Below, in pieces: positions 1 through 7,406 of a stretch of 35,418 bases of DNA. How positions within the stretch are numbered: position 1 is the stretch's first letter; each line of letters opens with the position of its first letter. Both the position numbers and the translations under genes were made by a program. Under the pieces are notes generated by a model. The model was not told the DNA's origin. It worked only from the letters and a program-made list of their open reading frames with translations, and did no database searches. Source of the DNA: Candidatus Harrisonbacteria bacterium (GTDB lineage: Bacteria; Patescibacteriota; Minisyncoccia; UBA6257; WO2-44-18); contig JACOXP010000010.1 of assembly GCA_016182295.1 (NCBI GenBank), positions 1-35,418 of the forward strand. The letters are read 5' to 3'.

Positions 1-116
1 TCGCCGAAGGCGGTAGTGGTCTCGGAATGAAGGGGTTGACCCCGCACCTATCCGAGACTTGCGGCTCGTCACCTCGCCGAAGGCGGTAGTGGTCTCGGAT
101 AGGTGCGGGGTTGACC
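1..116. repeat. Interspersed palindromic repeat unit: 26-nt direct repeat (1-26 and 74-99, tcgccgaaggcggtagtggtctcgga) and 19-nt inverted repeat (40-58 / 92-110)
   Basis: Exact string matches read from the sequence; ccccgcacctatccgagac versus gtctcggataggtgcgggg. Confidence 0.85.
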
Positions 117-139
117 AAAACAAAATTCCGTCCTATAAT
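111..139 (+). promoter_or_regulatory. Sigma70-like promoter for groESL
   Basis: TTGACC (111-116), 17-nt spacer, TATAAT (134-139), 21 nt upstream of the groES ATG. Confidence 0.75.
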
Positions 140-160
140 GTTTAAATTGTAAATACTAAA

Positions 161-451
161 ATGGAATTTAAACCACTTTCCAATCACGTTTTTATCGAGC
201 CGTTAAAAGAAGATAAAACGACCAAGTCGGGCATTGTTTTGCCGGAAACTTCAGAAGAAAAACCGATGCTTGGCAGAGTTGTAGCGGTTGGAGCCGGCAA
301 AAGGGACGAGAAAGGCAATTTAGCGCCGATGTCCGTCAAAGTTGGCGACAAAGTTTTATTTAAAAAATACGGGCCAGATGAAGTCGAAGTTGACGGAAAG
401 AAATACCTAGTTGGCAGTGAGGAAGACATTTTAGCTGTCGTTAATGACTAA
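161..451 (+). CDS. groES: Co-chaperonin GroES
   Basis: 96 aa; typical Cpn10 sequence (PLSNHVFIEPLKEDKTTKSGIVLPET...KVGDKVLFKKYGPDEVEVDGKKYLV), directly upstream of groEL. Confidence 0.97.
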   Translation: MEFKPLSNHVFIEPLKEDKTTKSGIVLPETSEEKPMLGRVVAVGAGKRDEKGNLAPMSVKVGDKVLFKKYGPDEVEVDGKKYLVGSEEDILAVVND

Positions 452-475
452 TTACTAATTTCTGATTACTAAACT

Positions 476-2089
476 ATGGCAAAACAAATTTTATTCGATG
501 AAAAAGCGCGAGAAGCGCTCAAAAAAGGAGTAGATAAGCTTGCTAAGGCGGTGCAGGCCACTTTGGGTCCGCGCGGCCGGGCGGTTGTTTTGGAAAAAGG
601 ATACGGCGCCCCGCAAGTTACTTTCGATGGCGTGACTGTTGCCAAAGAAATCGAATTAGAAGATAAATTTGAAAATCTTGGCGCTGATCTCCTGAAGCAA
701 GCGGCCGACAAAACCAACGACGCGGTTGGAGACGGCACTACCACTTCTATTGTATTAGCTCACTCTTTGATTTCCGAAGGGGAGAGAATTTTGAAATCCG
801 GCAAGGGCGTCAATGTTATTCAACTCGCCGAAGATCTCCGCGCCGGTGTCGCCGAACTTATTAAAAAACTTGAAGCGCAGAAAGAAGCGGTCAATGATCA
901 GAAAAAACTGGAAGAAGTCGCCTCGCTTTCCGCCAAAGACAAAACTATCGGCAAGTTAATCGCCGAGGTTATTAATAAAGTGGGCAAAGAAGGGGTTGTA
1001 ACAGTTGAGGACTCCAACACCATCAACAATGTCTACGAAATTGTCGAAGGAATGCAGTTTGATCGCGGATTTATTTCGCAATATATGGTTACCAACGCCG
1101 AGCGAATGGAAGCGGCGCTTGAGAATCCTTATATATTAGTAACCGACAAAAAGATTTCTTCCATTCAGGAATTGCTTCCGATTTTAGAAAAAATCGTGCA
1201 GAGCGGCAAAAAAGAAATGGTGATTATTGCCGATGAAGTTGATGGCGAGGCGCTCGCTACTTTGGTAGTTAACAAGCTACGCGGTATTTTCAGCGTGCTC
1301 GCTGTTAAAGCTCCGGGTTTTGGCGATCGCCGCAAAGAAATGTTGCAAGACGTCGCTATTGTTACCGGCGCTCAATTTATCTCCGAAGATCTTGGTAAGA
1401 AACTTGAAAATATTGATCTTGGCGATCTTGGGTCGGCGCATCGCGTTGTTTCCAATAAAGACGTGACGACCATCGTCGGCGGCAAAGGCGACAAACAGCA
1501 AATTAAGGACAGAGTTTCCCAAATCAAGGCCCAGTTGCAAAAAACCGATTCCAGTTTCGACAAGGAAAAACTTCAGGAACGGCTTGGAAAACTTGCCGGC
1601 GGTGTCGCTGTTATTAAAGTCGGCGCTCCGACCGAATCGGCCCAAAAAGAATTAAAACAGCGCGTCGAGGACGCGGTGCACGCGACCAAAGCCGCGATGG
1701 AAGAGGGAATCGTGCCGGGCGGCGGCATGGCGCTTTTCTACGCCGGTTTGGAATTGCGTGGCCAGCAAAATTACGCCAACGATCTTCTGATTTCCGCTTG
1801 CGAAGCTCCAATTCGGGCGATCGTGGAAAACAGCGGCCAATCGCCGGACACCATCATCAACCGCCTTCCGAAAAAAGCCGGTTGGAACGGGTATGACGCT
1901 GGCAAGCAAACAGTTGTCGATTTGAAAGCGGCCGGCATCGTTGATCCACTCAAAGTGACCAAAACCGCTTTACTGAATGCCGTTTCCGTCGCCGCGAATT
2001 ATTTGACAATTGGAGCGGCTGTTACCGAGCTACCAAAAAAAGATAGTTCGACAGGCTCACCGCAAGGCATGCCGCCGATGGAATATTAA
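476..2089 (+). CDS. groEL: Chaperonin GroEL
   Basis: 537 aa; VQATLGPRGRAVVLEK, DGVTVAKEIELED, NDAVGDGTTTSIVLA and VPGGGMAL motifs. Confidence 0.98.
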   Translation: MAKQILFDEKAREALKKGVDKLAKAVQATLGPRGRAVVLEKGYGAPQVTFDGVTVAKEIELEDKFENLGADLLKQAADKTNDAVGDGTTTSIVLAHSLISEGERILKSGKGVNVIQLAEDLRAGVAELIKKLEAQKEAVNDQKKLEEVASLSAKDKTIGKLIAEVINKVGKEGVVTVEDSNTINNVYEIVEGMQFDRGFISQYMVTNAERMEAALENPYILVTDKKISSIQELLPILEKIVQSGKKEMVIIADEVDGEALATLVVNKLRGIFSVLAVKAPGFGDRRKEMLQDVAIVTGAQFISEDLGKKLENIDLGDLGSAHRVVSNKDVTTIVGGKGDKQQIKDRVSQIKAQLQKTDSSFDKEKLQERLGKLAGGVAVIKVGAPTESAQKELKQRVEDAVHATKAAMEEGIVPGGGMALFYAGLELRGQQNYANDLLISACEAPIRAIVENSGQSPDTIINRLPKKAGWNGYDAGKQTVVDLKAAGIVDPLKVTKTALLNAVSVAANYLTIGAAVTELPKKDSSTGSPQGMPPMEY

Positions 2090-2095
2090 AAAAAC

Positions 2096-2127
2096 CGCCC
2101 CGATGGACATCGGGGCGATTTTTGTTT
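2096..2127 (+). terminator. Rho-independent terminator after groEL
   Basis: CGCCCCGATG-GA-CATCGGGGCG perfect stem followed by ATTTTTGTTT. Confidence 0.85.
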
Positions 2128-2159
2128 AGTCTTGAGTTTGGTTCTTTGAGGAAAGCCAA

Positions 2160-3728
2160 ATGAGATACCGGTATGATCTGACTCCGGCCGAATACGATTT
2201 TGTAAACGCTTATTTGATTGAGAAAGGCGTGCCGATAGACAGAACTGTGACTTTTGACGATATGCCGCTCGAAGACGATTATTCTGAAATCGAATCCAGG
2301 GCAAGTATATACAAAATTCCCAGAGCTTTTGAAGTGGAATTAGCGCCCGGGGTAAAACTCGGCATCCCGATTATTTTGGCCAATATGGAATGCGTGGCTG
2401 GCGGAGACGAAATGCGCGGCGCCGCTCCGGGAGCCCGGGCAATAACCGCGATACAGCAATTAGGCGGATTAGGAATACCGCCGCAGACGTTGGATTTGAA
2501 AATGCGGCTAGACATGCTGGAAAAAATCAGCAGAACCGATTGCGCCTACATTAATAATCCGTTAACCATTCACCCGAACCAAACACTTCGGGAGGCCAAA
2601 AGAAAAATGCGCGAAAGTATCCGCAGTTTGATCGTTGTTGACATGGAAAGTCATCCTGTCGGCGTGTTGAGCCACCGGGACTGGAAATACGAAACTGACG
2701 ACACCAAGCTAGTGAAGCAGTTAATGGGAGGCAGAAAGAAGCTTTATACCGCCCCTAAAAACATCTCTTTTGAAGAAGCGGGGAAAATACTGCGCAAACA
2801 TCGAATCGAAAAGCTTCCTTTGATAAATAAAAAAGGACGCCTAGCCGGTCTTTTGACGGCTCACGGTCTTTTCTACAAGCAGCATTATCCGAGAGCTATC
2901 AGTGATGGCCGGGGCCGGTTTTTAACCGTCGGCAGTGTCGGTGTTGGTAAGGAAAATTTTGAAAAACACCACCTTCACCAGGTGGAAGCCCAGGTTGAAA
3001 TGGGAATTTGCCTGCTTTTGATTGACACGGCGCGCGCTTTTTCCATTAACATGAAACGGGCGCTGGAAACAGTCAGAAAACATTTTCCTGATTTGCCGAT
3101 CATGGCCGGAAATACCTGCTCGCCAAGAGGCGCTAAATTTCTTTTCGAACACGGCGCTGACATTGTTAAAGTCGGCATCGGTCCGGGAAATGCCTGCACG
3201 ACGCGCAGGATCGGGATAGGCGTACCTTCACTCAGCGCTGTTGTCCGTTGCGCCGCTATTGCTAAAATGGATCGCTCTGGCCGCAGAAAAATCGTGGCTG
3301 ACGGCGGATTTAGCAGCCCGGCGCATATTTTCAAAGCAATAGGCGTCGGCGCTGACGCGATTATGTCCGGGCGTTTATTTATCGGCACTTATGAATCTGC
3401 CGCTGAACCGGAACCGATTGAATTAAAAAATCACGATTTTGTCGAAGGCGAAATAGCGATCAAAAAGTACACAGGCATGGCCTCGCTTCAGGCGCAAAGA
3501 GAGAGAGTAAAAAGAGGCGGTCAGGATTATATCAATGAAGCAGAGGGCAGAATGGTTTACGTGCCGGTAACCTGCAGCATGAAAGACAAGGTTGATTCGT
3601 TGCTTCGTCGGATGGCTTCGGCGATGAGCTATCGCGGAATGTGGAATATCAAAGAAATTCAGGAAAAGTTTCAGTTTGACAAGCCGCAATCATCAGCCGG
3701 TCTCATTGAAGGAACAAAGAAAAAATAG
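2160..3728 (+). CDS. IMP dehydrogenase/GMP reductase family protein with tandem CBS domains (atypical)
   Basis: Catalytic loop KVGIGPGNACTTRR, VADGGFSSPAHIFKAIGVGADAIMSG, CBS-like insert; N-terminal TFDDMPLEDDYSEI. Confidence 0.85.
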   Translation: MRYRYDLTPAEYDFVNAYLIEKGVPIDRTVTFDDMPLEDDYSEIESRASIYKIPRAFEVELAPGVKLGIPIILANMECVAGGDEMRGAAPGARAITAIQQLGGLGIPPQTLDLKMRLDMLEKISRTDCAYINNPLTIHPNQTLREAKRKMRESIRSLIVVDMESHPVGVLSHRDWKYETDDTKLVKQLMGGRKKLYTAPKNISFEEAGKILRKHRIEKLPLINKKGRLAGLLTAHGLFYKQHYPRAISDGRGRFLTVGSVGVGKENFEKHHLHQVEAQVEMGICLLLIDTARAFSINMKRALETVRKHFPDLPIMAGNTCSPRGAKFLFEHGADIVKVGIGPGNACTTRRIGIGVPSLSAVVRCAAIAKMDRSGRRKIVADGGFSSPAHIFKAIGVGADAIMSGRLFIGTYESAAEPEPIELKNHDFVEGEIAIKKYTGMASLQAQRERVKRGGQDYINEAEGRMVYVPVTCSMKDKVDSLLRRMASAMSYRGMWNIKEIQEKFQFDKPQSSAGLIEGTKKK

Positions 3729-3730
3729 TG

Positions 3731-3762
3731 ATTCCCCCGATGCAATATCGGGGGATTTTTTT
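3731..3762 (+). terminator. Rho-independent terminator
   Basis: tcccccgatgcaatatcgggggatttttttg. Confidence 0.85.
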
Positions 3763-3797
3763 GTATAATAAGATTAGATCTTTTTAGGAGGCGGAAA

Positions 3798-4340
3798 ATG
3801 AAATGGCGAATAGCTGAACACCCCGGTTATCTCGGAAAGCGGCGAGAGGAAAAATACAAAGAATGGGATCAAAAATACGGCGCGGGAAATTGGAGACTGG
3901 CGTGGAATTACGGACAGATTTACACAAATTTTCTCGGCGCCTGCGCTTTGTATGAAGACGCCTATTTCCAATTTTTACGGGACAATCCGTATGTCTTGAA
4001 CAAATTGATCACAGAAGCGTCGGATGTTTATGACGACGAGCCGTCGAACGTCGAGTCCGGACTGGATTATACGAAACAAGAAACGAAAAGAACCCACATT
4101 CAAGATACCGCCATTCGCCGATCGCTTGTGCGTTTGGGCGTCTGGTTTAGCGGAGAGGAATTGATTCGAATCAGACAGGAAAAAGGAACGCATCCCTTGA
4201 GCATGATTTTGTCGCCTGGGAAAGTTCCGTTTCATCGGCCGGATCTCATTGACAAGCCGGAGCTTGTCGGTTGGTGGGACGCCGGCAGCGTCGAATCTTT
4301 TTACCAATCCAATAAATATTTACAAACAAAAACCCCATAA
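3798..4340 (+). CDS. Conserved hypothetical protein
   Basis: 180 aa ORF with AGGAGG Shine-Dalgarno, between two terminators. Confidence 0.7.
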   Translation: MKWRIAEHPGYLGKRREEKYKEWDQKYGAGNWRLAWNYGQIYTNFLGACALYEDAYFQFLRDNPYVLNKLITEASDVYDDEPSNVESGLDYTKQETKRTHIQDTAIRRSLVRLGVWFSGEELIRIRQEKGTHPLSMILSPGKVPFHRPDLIDKPELVGWWDAGSVESFYQSNKYLQTKTP

Positions 4341-4352
4341 AGGGGTTTTTTA
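4329..4352 (+). terminator. Terminator overlapping the end of the preceding CDS
   Basis: aaaccccataaaggggtttttta. Confidence 0.75.
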
Positions 4353-4353
4353 T

Positions 4354-4530
4354 TGGCGGAGGCGGGAGGATTTGCGCTTCGCTCCGTGGCTGCCGCCCGG
4401 AGCTCGCCGAACCATAATGCCGCACCCCGACCCCCGCACTGGACACCTTCGGGTTTCCAGCGACCGCTATCCTATCGGATAGCGGTCTGCCTTCCAACAC
4501 GGGGTGCGGCTCGGTTCGAATCCACCGCCA
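4354..4530. other. GC-rich, strongly self-complementary intergenic element (possible structured RNA or tRNA-derived element)
   Basis: Outer ends TGGCGGAGG/CCACCGCCA pair 8/9; GCCGCACCCCG/CGGGGTGCGGC 11-bp stem; ACCGCTATCC-TATC-GGATAGCGGT 10-bp hairpin; CTGGA...TCCAG; no convincing ORF. Confidence 0.5.
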
Positions 4531-4531
4531 G

Positions 4532-4569
4532 AAAAATTCGAAAATGCCACAAGGGCATTTTGAATTTTT
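4532..4569. terminator. Bidirectional terminator-like hairpin
   Basis: aaaaattcgaaaatgcc-acaag-ggcattttgaattttt. Confidence 0.75.
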
Positions 4570-4570
4570 G

Positions 4571-4655
4571 CGGAGGCGGGAGGATTCGAACCTCCGATAC
4601 CTTGCGGCATACTCGCTCTCCAAGCGAGCGCACTAGACCACTATGCGACGCCTCC
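4571..4655 (-). tRNA. tRNA-Ser(GGA)
   Basis: Minus strand GGAGGCGTCGCATAGTGGTCTAGTGCGCTCGCTTGGAGAGCGAG...GGAGGTTCGAATCCTCCCGCCTCCG; 7-bp acceptor stem, anticodon loop TTGGAGA, long variable arm, CCA not encoded. Confidence 0.93.
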
Positions 4656-4782
4656 ACTTCCCGTATTTTAATCCAAAAAGGTCTTAATTACAAATTTTGT
4701 AATAGATGGCCTTTATCGGCGTCATCTAGCATGTGGATAAGCCCCACCTGACAAATTAAAAGGTTTTGGTATTATAAAAACA

Positions 4783-5850
4783 ATGATTAAAAGATCCATA
4801 ATTAAAAACATATTAATTGTAACGGTCGTTTTGGGCGCTGGATGCGGCGCTGTTTTAGCTTTAGCTCACGAAGAAGATGAGATTGCCCAGGCGCGTATTA
4901 AAGCGCAGTTGCCGGCTTCCTCCGATGTGCAAAAAAATCTGCAAGAACGGCAAGCTGAGCAGAAACGAGAGCTTGAAGAAAAAGCAGTATTGCGGTCTCA
5001 ACAAAAAGAAGATACTCAAGCCAAGCGAGAGGAATTAAGTCAAAATAGAAAAGAAGAGGCGGAGAAGCGCCGGGAAGAAGTTGAAGAAAAAAAGGCTGAA
5101 TTCCGTGAAAAAGCGGAAGAAGTTAGGAAGGAGCGAGAAGAAGAAGTTAAGCAAAAGCGTGAAGAATTGGAAGAACGGCTTAAGGAATGGCGCGATGAGC
5201 AGAAAAAGAGAGTCGCTGAGCGAGTTCACGAACAAATTAATAATGTGAACGGCAAATTAGCCGATACCTATTTCCGACATTTGGATAATATGGAGCGGCT
5301 TTTGAATAAAATTGAGGAGCACGCCGATCGTTTTGAAGCTGATCGGGGAGTTGAGGTTACCAACACTCGCGCCGCGATTGCCGCGAGCCGTGAGGCGATA
5401 GAGGCCGCCAGAGAAGCGGTGCTTGCCCAGAAAGAAAAAGTTTATAGCGCTGATGTGGAATCAGTCGATCGAGCGAAGGACGCGTTTCAAGCAACCACGC
5501 GCGAGTTTAGAGCTGATCAACAAAATTTGCGCGAGGAAGTTGTAAAGCCGGTTAAGAAAACAGTTTTAGAAGCGCTTCACGCCCTTCGTGATGATGTAAA
5601 AGCCAGCGCTCCAGAAGAAGAGCCAACTCCATCGCCGAGCCCGACTCCAACTCCAACAGCAACCCCGACCCCAACCGCGACTCCGACCGCGACGCCAACG
5701 CCTACTCCGACTCCAACTGCCACTGCCACTCCGACCCCGACACCCACTGCCACCGCAACGCCTACCCCAACACCTACGCCCACCCCGACGCCTACCGCAA
5801 CTCCCACTCCGACCCCAACCCCAACCCCAACGCCAACGCCAACCAGTTAA
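4783..5850 (+). CDS. Membrane-anchored or secreted coiled-coil protein with C-terminal Thr/Pro-rich repeat tail
   Basis: N-terminal hydrophobic segment, ~250 aa Lys/Glu/Arg-rich heptad-like region, ~75 aa (P-T/A-T) tail. Confidence 0.85.
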   Translation: MIKRSIIKNILIVTVVLGAGCGAVLALAHEEDEIAQARIKAQLPASSDVQKNLQERQAEQKRELEEKAVLRSQQKEDTQAKREELSQNRKEEAEKRREEVEEKKAEFREKAEEVRKEREEEVKQKREELEERLKEWRDEQKKRVAERVHEQINNVNGKLADTYFRHLDNMERLLNKIEEHADRFEADRGVEVTNTRAAIAASREAIEAAREAVLAQKEKVYSADVESVDRAKDAFQATTREFRADQQNLREEVVKPVKKTVLEALHALRDDVKASAPEEEPTPSPSPTPTPTATPTPTATPTATPTPTPTPTATATPTPTPTATATPTPTPTPTPTPTATPTPTPTPTPTPTPTS

Positions 5851-5868
5851 TAAAAAAATAAATAAACT

Positions 5869-6051
5869 ATGAACAAAACAATTTTATCAATCATCATTGC
5901 GGTAGTAGTCGTAGCGGCGGTGGCATTGTTTCTGATTTTGAAACCGGCGCAAGACCCAATTGATTCTTTAGAGCAGGAACTGCAGAGTCTGGAAATAAAT
6001 GATTTGGATAGTGAATTGCAGGCGATTGAGCAAGAGCTCCAAAACTTGTAA
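5869..6051 (+). CDS. Small single-pass membrane protein with acidic helical tail
   Basis: 60 aa: MNKTILSIIIAVVVVAAVALFLIL + EQELQSLEINDLDSELQAIEQELQNL. Confidence 0.7.
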   Translation: MNKTILSIIIAVVVVAAVALFLILKPAQDPIDSLEQELQSLEINDLDSELQAIEQELQNL

Positions 6052-6071
6052 ACTTAAATAATCATCTTATT

Positions 6072-6102
6072 AAGACCCCTATAGACAATGGGGTCTTTTT
6101 TT
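6072..6102 (+). terminator. Terminator whose loop contains the -35 box of the next gene
   Basis: agacccc-tatagacaat-ggggtctttttttt. Confidence 0.8.
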
Positions 6103-6110
6103 GTTATAAT
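6082..6110 (+). promoter_or_regulatory. Promoter of tsaC-like gene, leaderless arrangement
   Basis: TAGACA-17-TATAAT, 8 nt before ATG. Confidence 0.65.
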
Positions 6111-6118
6111 AGGGACTT

Positions 6119-6688
6119 ATGGTAGAAAAGAAGAGTGAAATAGATGAAGTTGTCCAAGCTTTTAACGCCGGCGGGGTAGTGATTTTTCCGACCGAAACTC
6201 TTTACGGTCTTGGTTGCGACGCTACCAATCCGCAGGCGCTTTTGAAGGTTTATAAAGTCAAACAACGCGAATTTGGCAAGAGTTTTCCTATTTTGGTTAA
6301 GGATTTTAATATGTTGGCGGACTACGCTATTTTTGGAGCGGATCAGAAAAAATTTATGCAAAAAGAAGGCCGAAAGCGTCCGACTAATTTCGTGTTACGG
6401 GCTAAAAATCTTTCTCCGTTGACCACTAAGCATCACACCGCCGCTTTCCGCATTTCTTCCAGTGCTTGGGTTAAAAAGTTTTTCAAAAAATTTGAAAAAC
6501 CGATTGTCGCCACCAGCGCCAATCTTTCCGGCAAAAACCCGTTAACCGACCCGCGTAAATATAAGGAAATTTTTAACAAAGACGCCGAACTTATTGATTT
6601 CATGATCTTTAACGGAGTCAACAAAAAACGCGTCGGTTCGCGAATTATTGATCTCACTAAGAAACCATATAAGGTATTGAGAAAATAG
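6119..6688 (+). CDS. tsaC: Sua5/YciO/YrdC family threonylcarbamoyl-AMP synthase
   Basis: FPTETLYGLGCDATN, KSFPILVKD and ATSANLSGKNP motifs. Confidence 0.93.
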   Translation: MVEKKSEIDEVVQAFNAGGVVIFPTETLYGLGCDATNPQALLKVYKVKQREFGKSFPILVKDFNMLADYAIFGADQKKFMQKEGRKRPTNFVLRAKNLSPLTTKHHTAAFRISSSAWVKKFFKKFEKPIVATSANLSGKNPLTDPRKYKEIFNKDAELIDFMIFNGVNKKRVGSRIIDLTKKPYKVLRK

Positions 6689-6701
6689 AGTATTTTGGAT
6701 T

Positions 6702-7088
6702 ATGGATAAAATTGTTGTAGCTGTCGTAATTTTAAATAACCAAGCCTTAATGGTACGCCGTCGTCAAAAAGAAGGCGCGCTTTATTGGCAGTTTCCATCT
6801 GGCGGCATTAATTCTAAAGAAAGCGAATTATCAGCCGCAAAGAGAGAGGTTTTTGAAGAAACTGGTGTTAGTTGCCGCGGTGTGCGTGAATTGGGTCAAC
6901 GAACACACCCCGATACTGGTCGTGATATTGTCTATATTCTTTGCGATTATGTAGGCGGTGTGCCAATAGTTAAAGATACCGAGGAACTCGATCAGGTTAG
7001 CTGGATGAATTCCGATAAAGTACTTCAAGTCGTAACCAGCGATCTTTTTCTTCCGGTAAAAAATTTGCTCGAAAGGTTAAAAAAATAA
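6702..7088 (+). CDS. NUDIX hydrolase
   Basis: Nudix box GGINSKESELSAAKREVFEETGV. Confidence 0.93.
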   Translation: MDKIVVAVVILNNQALMVRRRQKEGALYWQFPSGGINSKESELSAAKREVFEETGVSCRGVRELGQRTHPDTGRDIVYILCDYVGGVPIVKDTEELDQVSWMNSDKVLQVVTSDLFLPVKNLLERLKK

Positions 7089-7120
7089 AAATGTGTTATA
7101 ATGCGAAAAGTAAATTTAAC

Positions 7121-7192
7121 GCCGCGGTAGCTCAGTGGTAGAGCGCTGCCCTGAAGAGGCAGGCGTCGGGTGTTCGATTCACCCCCGCGGCA
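7121..7192 (+). tRNA. tRNA-Phe(GAA)
   Basis: GCCGCGGTAGCTCAGTGGTAGAGCGCTGCCCTGAAGAGGCAGGCGTCGGGTGTTCGATTCACCCCCGCGGCA; anticodon loop CTGAAGA. Confidence 0.93.
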
Positions 7193-7208
7193 CAAAAACC
7201 CCGACCCC

Positions 7209-7238
7209 TTGACGGAGAAGTGGGAATGCGCATATACT
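7209..7238 (+). promoter_or_regulatory. Candidate promoter for a short terminated transcript
   Basis: TTGACG-18-TATACT. Confidence 0.5.
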
Positions 7239-7245
7239 GTATCTA

Positions 7246-7287
7246 ATGGAGAAGCCAGCCAACCAGGCGGCTCTGGCCCTGGCGTGA
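7246..7287 (+). CDS. Putative 13-aa short ORF (MEKPANQAALALA)
   Basis: ATG GAG AAG CCA GCC AAC CAG GCG GCT CTG GCC CTG GCG TGA; stop lies in the terminator loop. Confidence 0.3.
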   Translation: MEKPANQAALALA

Positions 7288-7307
7288 CATACGCCAGGGC
7301 CTTTTTT
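7275..7307 (+). terminator. Strong rho-independent terminator
   Basis: GGCCCTGGCG-TGACATA-CGCCAGGGCC-TTTTTT. Confidence 0.9.
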
Positions 7308-7314
7308 AATTGAG

Positions 7315-7343
7315 TTGACAAATTGGAAAAAGTGTGCTACGTT
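7315..7343 (+). promoter_or_regulatory. Candidate promoter for the 7407 ORF
   Basis: TTGACA-17-TACGTT. Confidence 0.5.
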
Positions 7344-7349
7344 GTAAGC

Positions 7350-7379
7350 ATTGGAATACCGAGGTAATGGTAATCCAAT
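7350..7379 (+). promoter_or_regulatory. 5'UTR hairpin
   Basis: ATTGGA-a-TACC-gaggtaat-GGTA-a-TCCAAT. Confidence 0.55.
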
Positions 7380-7406
7380 AAAGCACATTAACTTTAAGGA
7401 GGGTTT

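Noticed and set aside
469-744. Minus-strand ORFs opposite groEL and other core genes (e.g. 469-744, 1277-1645, 11066-11650, 15151-15693)
   Set aside because: Antisense shadow ORFs on strong coding regions; low-complexity translations, no start signals.
4354-4530. Canonical tRNA (e.g. Gly or Sec) or SRP RNA in the structured element
   Set aside because: T-arm stem does not pair beyond two or three bases, length is wrong, and SRP/tmRNA/RNase P signature strings are absent.
4249-4751. Plus-strand ORFs 4249-4482 and 4353-4751 and minus ORFs 4246-4623, 4472-4657
   Set aside because: They run through a terminator, the structured element and the tRNA-Ser gene; spurious.
5577-5807. Antisense ORF of (VG)n repeats
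   Set aside because: Simple complement of the Pro-Thr repeat tract.
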